Source of the DNA: Clostridiales bacterium
GTDB lineage: Bacteria > Bacillota > Clostridia > Christensenellales > Borkfalkiaceae
Length of the DNA: 8,238 bases
Assembly: GCA_021635425.1 (NCBI GenBank)
Contig: JAJWOJ010000074.1
Location: 1-8,238, forward strand
Direction of reading: 5' to 3'
Below are positions 1 through 7,062 of the stretch, in pieces (position 1 is the first letter of the stretch; each line of letters opens with the position of its first letter). Under the pieces are notes generated by a model. That model did no database searches and was not told where the DNA came from. It saw only the letters and a program-made list of their open reading frames with translations. The position numbers and the translations under genes are program-made.

Positions 1-1
1 A

Positions 2-751
2 AAATATTCCCCGATTTTGTCAGCGGGTTTTTATTCGGGTTATATAGACGAAAACGGCGTGGCGCAAAACAGAATACAGAATATCTACGTCACTTACGAA
101 GAGGGCGAAAGATATAAAATTTCCACTGCGGAACAATTCGCAAAATATGCAAACGTCGACGGTTATTACGAAATATCGGGCGATCTCGACTTCACCGACG
201 TAGCATGGCCGAGTTCGTTGACGTTCGGTACGTTTAACGGCAGAATATACGGCAAAGACGGTATATCCGTTAAATTCTCGAATATTTCGGCTAAGTACTC
301 GTCGAGTTCGTCGAACAGAGGCGGGCTTTTCGGAGAGATAGGCGATAACGCGGTTATCGAAAACGTTGCGTTTGAAAACGTAACGGTAGAAATAGCTGCA
401 AGCGGCATGGTAAGCGATATAAAATACGGCTTATTTGCGGGTAACGTTTCCGAAAAAGCCGACATGACCGGCGTAAGCCTTACCGGAGCGACGTTGAAAA
501 TAAGCGGCGAAATCGAACAGCCGACGGGCGATTATCGTATACATTTGCTTGCAAACGGAGCAATCGATAAAATTACCGCTGATTTTGAAACGTTCGGTCT
601 TGAAGTTTACGGTCAGGATATCGGCGGAATGTATTTCTACAGTTTCAATCCCGAAAAGGTTAGCGTGGAAGCGGACGGCTCCATTAAATTAACGTTCGTC
701 GGTTTTGAGGAATTTGGCAAAAAATCTTATTCAATAAAAGAACGGAGGTAA
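2..751 (+). CDS. Partial GLUG-like beta-helix surface protein (3' end, 5' end outside window)
   Basis: The reading frame is open to the left edge, so this is the C-terminal 249 residues of a longer protein; the TTG at 17 has no reason to be the true start. After a short lead, residues 38-46 (YKISTAEQF) begin the pattern seen in GLUG-type repeat proteins: an 'IsTaeqf' helix, then a 'YEISGDLDFTD' strand, a 'GTFNGRIYG' turn, then GGLFGEI (107-113) followed by an 'IENVAFENVTV' strand. A second weaker unit has GLFAGNV (143-149). Such repeats usually form a right-handed beta-helix in secreted or surface-exposed proteins. The C-terminus ends in a basic KERR with no LPXTG sorting signal and no terminal membrane segment, so any anchoring must lie in the missing N-terminus. 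Its final codons carry the ribosome binding site of the next gene and the gap is only 4 nt, so it is probably in the same operon as the transporter. A function in binding or presenting the transported substrate is conceivable but unproven. The fold call is by pattern recognition only. Confidence 0.75.
   Translation, partial: KYSPILSAGFYSGYIDENGVAQNRIQNIYVTYEEGERYKISTAEQFAKYANVDGYYEISGDLDFTDVAWPSSLTFGTFNGRIYGKDGISVKFSNISAKYSSSSSNRGGLFGEIGDNAVIENVAFENVTVEIAASGMVSDIKYGLFAGNVSEKADMTGVSLTGATLKISGEIEQPTGDYRIHLLANGAIDKITADFETFGLEVYGQDIGGMYFYSFNPEKVSVEADGSIKLTFVGFEEFGKKSYSIKERR
744..749 (+). promoter_or_regulatory. Shine-Dalgarno of the SBP gene, embedded in the upstream stop
   Basis: GGAGGT ends on the first base of the upstream TAA stop (749-751), and GGAGG lies 7 nt before the ATG at 756. 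This fixes the SBP start and means ribosomes finishing the upstream gene end on the initiation site, which favours translational coupling. Confidence 0.85.
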
Positions 752-755
752 AAAT

Positions 756-3407
756 ATGAAAAAGATATCTTTAAAATGGATTATAAGCGCGGCTGTTGCC
801 GTGGTTCTGATCATAACCTGCACCGCAACTTTTCTTATCGTTTCTAAAAAGAAGCCCGACAATCCGGGCGGAGGCAATAAAAAAGACGCTATCGTTATTA
901 TGACGGAAGAACTCAACGGCTTGTACAATCCTTTCTATGCTACTGCAGGTACGGATATGGACGTAGTCGGTATGACTCAGATCGGAATGCTTTCAACCGA
1001 CAGAAACGGAAACCCCGTTGCCGGAGACAACGAAGCGACGGTAACGAAAGCTTACAGCATAACAAAGGACGCTAACGGAGACAGCGTTTATACGTTCGTG
1101 CTTAAAAACGGACTTAAATTTTCCGACGGCGTACCCCTTACCATTAACGACGTAATGTTCAATATGTACGAGTATCTCGACCCGGTATATTCCGGATCGT
1201 CGACAATGTACTCCACAAAGATCAAAGGTCTTAAAACTTACAGAACGCAGGAGAATTTATCCGATGAAAGCGCGGATACCGAATCTCAGATTTATTCTCA
1301 GGCGGCAGGTTATGCGAAAGTCCGTATTCAGGAACTTATAAACGTTTTCAAAAACAAAGGTAAAATAGACGGTTCCCAGAACTCTTTCCAGCTTGACGAG
1401 GCGGGAATGAAAGAAGCTATCGGTAACTGGGGTGTTTCCAGAGGTTATCAGACGGCGGTAGGCTCGGGCAAAACCCTCGCGGAATATCGCGAAAAACTTA
1501 AAGAAGATTACGAACTTACGCTTACTACGTTCAAAAAAGAACTTCAATCCGACTTTAAGGCGGCTAAAGAATCTTACGATTTAAACCAGCCCCCCTACGC
1601 GGAACATGCGGAACTTCTTAAAAACGATATTTTCAAATTCTTCTTATCCGAAGGTTATATCACCGCCGAATACGGTCTTGACGCAAACAATAAGGAAGAC
1701 CGTTCGAAAATCGTTAAATTCAACGGCGGAGAAATAGTAAACAGCTATACCACCGAAGAAGCCGCCGTCAATAAGGTTTACGGCGATAAAGTAAGCTCTG
1801 AACTTCACACCGTCCTTACTTCGTGGGGTACCGCAGGCACGCTTAAAACTCAGTATATCGCAGAGGCTAAGGACGTTATACTTCATACCGGCAAAACTTC
1901 CGGCAGCCTTAAATATCCTTATATCGAGGGTATCAGATCGTTAGGTCATATCAGAGCCGGTTCTGCCGACACTAAGGTCGATAAGGTAACGATCGACGGT
2001 AAAGATTATAAGGTAGCAAGCGAATATAACGCAGACGGAACAGTCAGAAACAGCGACGAATACGCAGTTTTGCAGATTACCGTTCAGGGTACCGATCCCA
2101 AAGCTATTTACAACTTCGGTTTCACGGTTGCTCCCGTTCATTATTACACTGCGGACAGCGAATATCCTAACGGCAGAACCGTAGATATTTCAAACAACCA
2201 ATACGGCGTAGAGTGGTGTAATTCGACTTTCCAGAGCAAGACCATTCAGTCTCGTCAACACGTTGAAATTCCTGTCGGCGCGGGTCCTTATAAAGCTTCC
2301 GACGAAAACAACAGCGATAATCCGAGCGGATCGGCTTTCATCAGCAGTAACATAGTCTACTTTAAGGCAAACCATAACTTCATGTTCAATGTTAAAACTG
2401 AGAAGTTGCAGATGAAAGTTACAACCGCTTCCAACGCTATAGATAACTTAGCAAGCGGAGAACTCGATTATATCGTTCCGCAGTATACAAGAAGCAACTA
2501 CAATCAGCTTCTCGGTCTTCAGAATCAGGGTCTTATCGAAACCGCAAACTGCTGGCAGCTCGGTTACGGCTACATCGGTATAAACGCGGGTAAAGTTCCC
2601 AACGTATATATCCGCCGCGCGATAATGGCTGCTATGCAGACAAGTCTCGCGAAAGAATTCTACGTTGAAAATACTTGTAAAACTATCGACTGGCCTATGT
2701 CTATGGAAAGCTGGGCATATCCTCTCGACGCGGGTAACTCGTCAAAACAAAACGATCACGACTACACTCAGTGGACGGGTATGGACGCCGCTAAGAAAAA
2801 AATCAACGACCTTGTAGCAGAAGCGAAAAAACATAATCCTTCTACCGTAAATACCAAAATCAAATTTACCATAGCCGGTGCGTCTATCACCGATCACCCG
2901 ACTTACGCGGTATTCAAGCAGGCAGCGGAGATTCTTAACAGTCTCGGTTGGCAGGTAGAAGTTAAAGCAGACTCTTCCGCTCTTACCAAACTCGCAACGG
3001 GTTCGCTCGAAGTCTGGGCTGCGGCTTGGGGTTCTACAATCGATCCCGATATGTACCAGGTATATCATAAGAATTCGGGTGCTACTTCGGTTCTTGCCTG
3101 GGGTTATGGCGCGATTAAAGACAACACCTCGACTTATTCTTACGAATGGGGTATCATAAACGGCAGACTCAGCGAGCTTATCGATGACGCGAGAACGATA
3201 GACAGCAGTGACGCACAGGGTAAAGCGCAGAGAGCGGCTATGTATGAAGAAGCGATGAAGCTTGTTCTCGATCTCGCAGTCGAAATGCCCGTATATCAAC
3301 GTAAAAATCTGTATGCGTTCAGCACAAAAGTACAAGGCTTCAACAAGGACGTAAACCCGTACACTTCGCCCCTTGAAAAGATCTGGGAGCTTGAATTGGT
3401 AGGCTGA
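756..3407 (+). CDS. Oversized family 5 (peptide-type) ABC transporter substrate-binding protein
   Basis: This is the extracellular receptor of the importer encoded downstream. Family 5 hallmarks are visible in order: an opening strand with the NPF motif (58-60), FSDGVPLTINDVMF (122-135), IKGLKTY (156-162), PVGAGPY (506-512, the usual 'GTGPY'), a 'YIGINAGKVPNVYIRRAI' segment equivalent to the family's 'GFN...VRqAi', and near the C-terminus a 'WAAAWGSTIDPDMY' segment equivalent to the usual 'DPD' motif. At 883 residues it is far longer than the usual 500-600. Most of the excess lies between about residues 163 and 389, a charged, mainly helical-looking insertion including a probable long helix at 240-278. 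The N-terminus has KK then a hydrophobic stretch (8-29) with Cys22, but the residue before it is Thr and hydrophobic residues continue after it, so it resembles an uncleaved membrane anchor more than a lipoprotein signal. The start is fixed by GGAGG 7 nt upstream. The ligand (oligopeptide, dipeptide, other) cannot be read from the sequence. Confidence 0.93.
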   Translation: MKKISLKWIISAAVAVVLIITCTATFLIVSKKKPDNPGGGNKKDAIVIMTEELNGLYNPFYATAGTDMDVVGMTQIGMLSTDRNGNPVAGDNEATVTKAYSITKDANGDSVYTFVLKNGLKFSDGVPLTINDVMFNMYEYLDPVYSGSSTMYSTKIKGLKTYRTQENLSDESADTESQIYSQAAGYAKVRIQELINVFKNKGKIDGSQNSFQLDEAGMKEAIGNWGVSRGYQTAVGSGKTLAEYREKLKEDYELTLTTFKKELQSDFKAAKESYDLNQPPYAEHAELLKNDIFKFFLSEGYITAEYGLDANNKEDRSKIVKFNGGEIVNSYTTEEAAVNKVYGDKVSSELHTVLTSWGTAGTLKTQYIAEAKDVILHTGKTSGSLKYPYIEGIRSLGHIRAGSADTKVDKVTIDGKDYKVASEYNADGTVRNSDEYAVLQITVQGTDPKAIYNFGFTVAPVHYYTADSEYPNGRTVDISNNQYGVEWCNSTFQSKTIQSRQHVEIPVGAGPYKASDENNSDNPSGSAFISSNIVYFKANHNFMFNVKTEKLQMKVTTASNAIDNLASGELDYIVPQYTRSNYNQLLGLQNQGLIETANCWQLGYGYIGINAGKVPNVYIRRAIMAAMQTSLAKEFYVENTCKTIDWPMSMESWAYPLDAGNSSKQNDHDYTQWTGMDAAKKKINDLVAEAKKHNPSTVNTKIKFTIAGASITDHPTYAVFKQAAEILNSLGWQVEVKADSSALTKLATGSLEVWAAAWGSTIDPDMYQVYHKNSGATSVLAWGYGAIKDNTSTYSYEWGIINGRLSELIDDARTIDSSDAQGKAQRAAMYEEAMKLVLDLAVEMPVYQRKNLYAFSTKVQGFNKDVNPYTSPLEKIWELELVG

Positions 3408-3421
3408 GACAAATAGTCAAT

Positions 3422-3539
3422 CGGTTATTCCGTCGTTTCTTTCTTGCAATGACGAAACCTGCGAAAAAACGTGGGCGAATCATTGCAAGGCGACAAAATG
3501 TCGTCCGCAATCGTTTGCGGCTAAGCGGCGGAATAATCG
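3422..3539 (+). repeat. Nested inverted-repeat element (four-helix structured RNA or REP-like cluster) between SBP and oppB
   Basis: A 14-bp outer stem joins 3422-3435 with 3526-3539; as RNA all 14 positions pair, two as G-U. Inside are three more helices. P2 is a perfect 10-bp stem, 3443-3452 (CTTGCAATGA) with 3480-3489 (TCATTGCAAG), extendable by 3458-3463 with 3470-3475 around an AAAAAA loop. P3 is CGACA-AAA-TGTCG (3491-3503). P4 is CCGCAA-TCGT-TTGCGG (3505-3520). None is followed by a U tract, so it is not a standard terminator. An alternative pairing of ATTGC (3482-3486) with GCAAT (3507-3511) around P3 resembles the interspersed palindromic repeats of many bacterial genomes. Placement after the SBP gene and before the permease genes fits a role in stabilising the SBP mRNA, or damping downstream expression, as described for the malE-malF REP sequences of E. 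coli. That role is inferred. Confidence 0.6.
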
Positions 3540-3574
3540 TTTAAACGACGTCAAATCACATTACTTACAGGCAG

Positions 3575-3589
3575 CGGCAATCGTTGCCG
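3575..3589 (+). repeat. Short perfect hairpin just upstream of the oppB ribosome binding site
   Basis: CGGCAA (3575-3580) pairs perfectly with TTGCCG (3584-3589) around a TCG loop. It ends 4 nt before the weak AGAGGA ribosome binding site. It shares the 9-nt core GCAATCGTT (3577-3585) with the P4 hairpin of the larger element (3507-3515), so the two may be copies of one unit. With no U tract after it, it is not a terminator; an effect on oppB translation or mRNA stability is possible. Confidence 0.5.
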
Positions 3590-3593
3590 AAAC

Positions 3594-3599
3594 AGAGGA
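3594..3599 (+). promoter_or_regulatory. Weak Shine-Dalgarno of oppB
   Basis: AGAGGA before the ATG at 3603; the GAGG core (3595-3598) is only 4 nt from the start codon, closer than at the other genes here. The start is supported by the typical OppB N-terminus (MFKYILKRI followed by the first membrane segment). Poor spacing and a preceding hairpin suggest lower translation of the permease than of the SBP. Confidence 0.55.
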
Positions 3600-3602
3600 A
3601 AG

Positions 3603-4589
3603 ATGTTTAAATATATACTTAAACGAATAGGAGTGTCCATACTTATTCTTCTCGGCGTATCCATAATTTTGTATACGCTGCTTCGTTGTATGCCCACCAG
3701 TTTCGTTGAACAAAAGATACTTAACCTTTATCAAGCGGGTCAGGAAGTTCCGCAGGAATTTATCGACACGTTGAAACACGCTTACGGTCTCGATACCACG
3801 ATATTGCAGGGTTATCTCAATTGGCTCGGCAACGTTTGCCGTCTCAATTTCGGCGAGAGCTTTCTCAGCCATCGCCCCGTGCTTGACGAGATTTTCAACG
3901 CCGACAGAATAGGCACGTCGTTTATGGTTGCGGCAATCGCTACGGTATTCGAATTTTTAATAGCTATACCTTTAGGCATAACCGCCGCTACGCATCAGTA
4001 TTCCATTCGCGATTACGTCGTAACGGTATTAGTGCTTATCGGTATATCGTTGCCGTCGTTCTTCTTCGGTCAGTTGCTTAAAGATATTTTTGCGAATAAA
4101 CTCGGTTGGTTCCCAGTTTCGGGTATGAAAACCGCGGGCGTAACTTTAACGGGCATCGAAAAAGTGGCGGACTATTTAAAGCATATGTTCCTGCCTATTT
4201 TAACCGTCGTTATTTTAAGTATCGGTCCGAGAATGAGAATGACGAGAACGAACATGCTCGAAGTTCTTAATTCCGACTATATTCGTACCGCGAGAGCAAA
4301 AGGTTTAAGCGAAGGGAAAGTTATATATAAACATGCTTTCCGTAATACCATGATTCCCGTAGTTACAAGTCTCGCGGGGCTTATTCCGTCGCTGTTTTCG
4401 GGCGCGATGATAACCGAATCGGTCTTCGATCTTACAGGTATCGGAAGTTACGCTCTTAAAGCGATGACTCAAGCGGACATTCCCGTTATAATGACATATA
4501 ACATGTTCCTTGCATTCTTGTCGGTTGTAGGCGTTTTGCTTGCCGACCTTATGTACGCCGTGGTTGACCCGCGCGTTAAATTGGCTTAA
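3603..4589 (+). CDS. oppB: Peptide ABC transporter permease, OppB/DppB type
   Basis: This is one of the two integral membrane subunits forming the translocation channel. The 328-residue length is normal for the family. The classical N-terminus (KRIGVSILILLGVSIILY, first membrane segment about 9-27) is followed by an extracellular region with a 'YGLDTTILQGYLNWLGN...LNFGES' stretch typical of OppB. Further membrane segments lie at about 107-130, 139-160, 195-213, 251-275 and 298-323. The cytoplasmic coupling (EAA) loop is clear at 227-252: IRTARAKGLSEGKVIYKHAF, including the invariant Gly234, where the ATPase subunits dock. The C-terminus 'DLMYAVVDPRVKLA' is also typical. It is separated from the SBP gene by 195 nt of structured non-coding sequence but from oppC by only 12 nt, so expression of the permease may be uncoupled from that of the SBP. 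No truncation or unusual residue was seen. Confidence 0.95.
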   Translation: MFKYILKRIGVSILILLGVSIILYTLLRCMPTSFVEQKILNLYQAGQEVPQEFIDTLKHAYGLDTTILQGYLNWLGNVCRLNFGESFLSHRPVLDEIFNADRIGTSFMVAAIATVFEFLIAIPLGITAATHQYSIRDYVVTVLVLIGISLPSFFFGQLLKDIFANKLGWFPVSGMKTAGVTLTGIEKVADYLKHMFLPILTVVILSIGPRMRMTRTNMLEVLNSDYIRTARAKGLSEGKVIYKHAFRNTMIPVVTSLAGLIPSLFSGAMITESVFDLTGIGSYALKAMTQADIPVIMTYNMFLAFLSVVGVLLADLMYAVVDPRVKLA

Positions 4590-4601
4590 AGGAGAGATAC
4601 G

Positions 4602-5711
4602 ATGGAAGAAAATAAAGATTTGTTAAACAAAAATCTCTCCGATAGCGAAAAGGAAGAAATAGAGGAAACGCTTGAAGAAACGGAAAACGCTATCCCCGAA
4701 AACGCAAATGTCGGAGAGATAGAAGAAAAACCGCTTGATAAAAACGTAAGGCTTATGAGTCCTATGCGTATGATAGTCCGCAGGTTTTTCCGTTCCAAAC
4801 TCTCCGTTGCCGGTATTATAATGCTTGCCGCGCTTTTCGTGTTCAGTTGGTTAGGTCCGATCGTGTATCATCCTTACGGTCCTAACGACAGCGATATGAA
4901 CGGTAATGTTGAATATACCGAATACACGGTAACGCTTGACGACGGAACGACGTTTATCCAGATGGTTGCGAAACACAATCAGATAAACAAACTCGCCTCG
5001 TCCTCAAAAGAGCATTTACTCGGCACGGACGAGCAGGGCATGGATATTTTCGTGCGTCTGATGTACGGCGGAAGGCTTTCGCTGTCGCTTAGTTTCATAT
5101 CCGTATTTCTCGTTTCCGCGCTCGGTATTATAATGGGCGGTCTTGCGGGGTATTACGGCGGTATCGTTGATAATATCATAATGCGACTGTGCGATATACT
5201 TATGTGTTTGCCGTCGCTGCCGTTGATGCTTATAATAGGTACCATTCTCGACGCGAACGGCGTACCCGGGAAATATTATATTTATTTGCTTATGAGTTTT
5301 CTCGCTCTGTTCTCCTGGACGGGTATGGCGAGACTTGTCCGCGGACAGATACTGTATCTCCGCGAACAGGAATATATGGTTGCGGCGGAAGCTATGGGAT
5401 ATTCGGGCGCAAGAAAAATATTCAAGCACCTGATACCGAATATATTGCCGCAGATAATCGTCACGATGACTCTTTCGCTCGGCGGAATGATTTTGTCGGA
5501 ATCTACTCTTTCTTATCTCGGTTTGGGCGTTCAGCCGCCTAACGCGTCATGGGGTACTATGATAGAGATAATATCGAAACGTCCTGACATACTTAAAAAC
5601 AATTTCAACGTGTGGGCTCCCGCGGGTATCTGCATAGTTATCGCGGTTTTGGGCTTCAACTTTATAGGCGACGGTCTCCGTGACGCGCTCGACCCCAAAC
5701 AGAGGAGATAA
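4602..5711 (+). CDS. oppC: Peptide ABC transporter permease, OppC/DppC type, with acidic N-terminal tail
   Basis: This is the second channel subunit, partner of OppB. After a 50-residue hydrophilic tail the OppC N-terminal region begins (MSPMRMIVRRFFRSKLSVAG), with the first membrane segment at about 67-89. An extracellular stretch leads to HLLGTDEQGMDIFVRLMYGG (G141-D148), matching the family's 'hpLGTDelGrDv.sRl.yG'. The coupling loop is at 257-281 (EYMVAAEAMGYSGARKIFKH, conserved Gly266). The segment 'LSYLGLGVQPPNASWGTMI' and the ending 'GDGLRDALDPKQRR' are textbook OppC. At 369 residues it is longer than the usual 290-320, owing to the N-terminal tail (about 17 acidic and 4 basic residues in the first 46) and a longer loop after the first membrane segment. 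The start is supported by AAAGGAG (4588-4594) 7 nt upstream. The stop is 1 nt from the oppD start, so translation is probably coupled. Confidence 0.95.
   Translation: MEENKDLLNKNLSDSEKEEIEETLEETENAIPENANVGEIEEKPLDKNVRLMSPMRMIVRRFFRSKLSVAGIIMLAALFVFSWLGPIVYHPYGPNDSDMNGNVEYTEYTVTLDDGTTFIQMVAKHNQINKLASSSKEHLLGTDEQGMDIFVRLMYGGRLSLSLSFISVFLVSALGIIMGGLAGYYGGIVDNIIMRLCDILMCLPSLPLMLIIGTILDANGVPGKYYIYLLMSFLALFSWTGMARLVRGQILYLREQEYMVAAEAMGYSGARKIFKHLIPNILPQIIVTMTLSLGGMILSESTLSYLGLGVQPPNASWGTMIEIISKRPDILKNNFNVWAPAGICIVIAVLGFNFIGDGLRDALDPKQRR
5702..5707 (+). promoter_or_regulatory. Shine-Dalgarno deciding the oppD start
   Basis: GAGGAG sits 5 nt before the ATG at 5713, inside the last codons of oppC. 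A longer frame from a GTG at 5680 would overlap oppC by 32 nt and adds 11 residues without family similarity, so ATG 5713 is preferred. Confidence 0.85.
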
Positions 5712-5712
5712 T

Positions 5713-7062
5713 ATGGACAACAACGGAAACAAAAAGACTAAAAAGTCCGATAACCATTATCTTACGGGAAAAGAGATTCGCGAGATAGCCAAGGCAAACA
5801 ACAAGGAGATGCGCAGGCTTGAAAAAGCCAAAAATCGTAAATGTCCCGAATCGGAATTCATTACCGAAATGAAAAATCCGGATAACATTCTCGAAATAGA
5901 GGATCTTCATTCTTACTTTTTCACCGATCAGGGTGTCGTAAAGGCGGTAAACGGCGTTTCTTTCGATATTCCCATAAACTCGACGGTCGGCGTCGTAGGC
6001 GAGTCGGGTTGCGGTAAGTCGGTAACGTCTATGTCGGTAATGCGCCTTTTGCAAGGACCCACAGGTCAGATAGTAGAAGGGTCGATAAGATTTAAGGCAT
6101 ACGATTTTAAGCGCGACGAAAAAGGCAAGGTTATCCCCGTTTACGAAAAGGACGAAAACGGTAACGTAATTTACGAAACCGTTATAGATAAAAAAACCGG
6201 CGCGCCCAAACTCGATAAAGACGGGCATGAAATCAAAGCTCCTAAGCAGAAAACACGCGAAAACGGCATAGGCGAATTCGAAATGGAAGAAAAGGTTTTC
6301 GATATTGCAAAAATGCCGATACGCGAAATGTACAGATTACGCGGCAGACAGATGTCTATGGTCTTTCAGGAGCCTATGACGTCGCTTAACCCTGTGTTTA
6401 CCATAGGCGATCAGCTCGACGAAGTTTCGCTTCTGCATATTCCGGGCGCAACGCGCGAAATAGCTAAAAAACGTTCTATCGAAATGCTCAATATGGTCGG
6501 AATCGCTATGCCTGAAAGGGTTTACGCTTCTTATCCGCACGAGCTTTCGGGCGGTATGCGTCAACGTGTTATGATAGCTATGGCTTTGGCGGGCGAACCG
6601 AGACTTATCATTGCCGACGAACCCACCACCGCGCTCGACGTTACGATTCAGGCTCAGATACTCGAGCTTTTCAACGACTTGAAGAGACGTATCAACGGCT
6701 CGATATTGCTTATAACGCACGATCTCGGCGTTATTGCCGAAATGGCAGATTACGTCGTGGTTATGTATGCGGGCAGAATAATAGAAAAAGGTACGGCTAC
6801 GGAGATTTTCGATAATCCTCTTCACCCGTACACCAAAGGTTTGCAGAAATCGAAACCGACGATGAAATCGAACAGCGACACGCTTTTCAATATCCCCGGT
6901 AACGTTCCTAACCCCGTAAATATGCCCGATTATTGTTACTTTAAAGAGAGATGTTCCGAATGTGTCGGAAAATGTTCGGGCAAGTATCCCGATATGGTGC
7001 AGGTAAGCCCCACGCATTTCGTCGCGTGCCACCTGTATGAGGGGAAGGAGTTTCGCAAATGA
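5713..7062 (+). CDS. oppD: Peptide ABC transporter ATPase, OppD/DppD type, with D/G-turn insertion
   Basis: This is a cytoplasmic ATP-binding subunit that powers import with OppF. Using ATG 5713 it has 449 residues, versus about 320-350 usual. All ATPase motifs are intact: Walker A GESGCGKS (96-103, Lys102), Q-loop FQEP (Gln219), the 'MTSLNP' segment after it, signature LSGGMRQR (278-285), Walker B LIIADEP (298-304, Glu303), D-loop ALD (307-309) and H-loop His336. The C-terminal oligopeptide domain carries C408-x5-C414-x6-C421-x17-C439, the cysteine set linked to a [4Fe-4S] cluster in Dpp/Opp ATPases, plus an extra Cys417. Two additions stand out: a basic N-terminal tail (1-57, about 14 Lys/Arg to 6 acidic residues in the first 43) and an insertion at about 130-193, between Walker A and the Q-loop, containing four D-x-x-G-like turns. 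It overlaps oppF by 4 nt (ATGA). Peptide specificity cannot be deduced. Confidence 0.95.
   Translation: MDNNGNKKTKKSDNHYLTGKEIREIAKANNKEMRRLEKAKNRKCPESEFITEMKNPDNILEIEDLHSYFFTDQGVVKAVNGVSFDIPINSTVGVVGESGCGKSVTSMSVMRLLQGPTGQIVEGSIRFKAYDFKRDEKGKVIPVYEKDENGNVIYETVIDKKTGAPKLDKDGHEIKAPKQKTRENGIGEFEMEEKVFDIAKMPIREMYRLRGRQMSMVFQEPMTSLNPVFTIGDQLDEVSLLHIPGATREIAKKRSIEMLNMVGIAMPERVYASYPHELSGGMRQRVMIAMALAGEPRLIIADEPTTALDVTIQAQILELFNDLKRRINGSILLITHDLGVIAEMADYVVVMYAGRIIEKGTATEIFDNPLHPYTKGLQKSKPTMKSNSDTLFNIPGNVPNPVNMPDYCYFKERCSECVGKCSGKYPDMVQVSPTHFVACHLYEGKEFRK

Noticed and set aside
17..19. TTG as the start of the first gene
   Set aside because: The frame stays open to the window edge and there is no ribosome binding site; the gene is truncated by the window.
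2742..3335. 197-residue minus-strand ORF opposite the SBP
   Set aside because: It is antisense to clear SBP coding sequence, with no family resemblance or operon context.
3505..3520. Intrinsic terminator after the SBP gene
   Set aside because: The hairpin is strong, but CTAAGCGG follows it rather than a T tract; the same holds for the other stems in the gap.
3449..3544. A 31-codon ORF in the SBP-oppB gap encoding a very basic peptide (MTKPAKKRGRIIARR...)
   Set aside because: No Shine-Dalgarno precedes the ATG and the ORF coincides with the inverted-repeat element, so the base composition of its stems explains it.
3408..3602. A separate promoter for oppBCDF in the intergenic gap
   Set aside because: No -35/-10 pair with credible spacing was found; TTGCGG (3515-3520) and AATAAT (3532-3537) are only 11 nt apart.
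5189..5542. 117-residue plus-strand ORF in another frame of oppC
   Set aside because: It lies wholly inside oppC, where the OppC membrane segments and coupling loop are intact, and its own sequence resembles no domain.
5680..5712. GTG start 11 codons upstream of the chosen oppD start
   Set aside because: It would overlap oppC coding sequence, while ATG 5713 has a well-placed GAGGAG.
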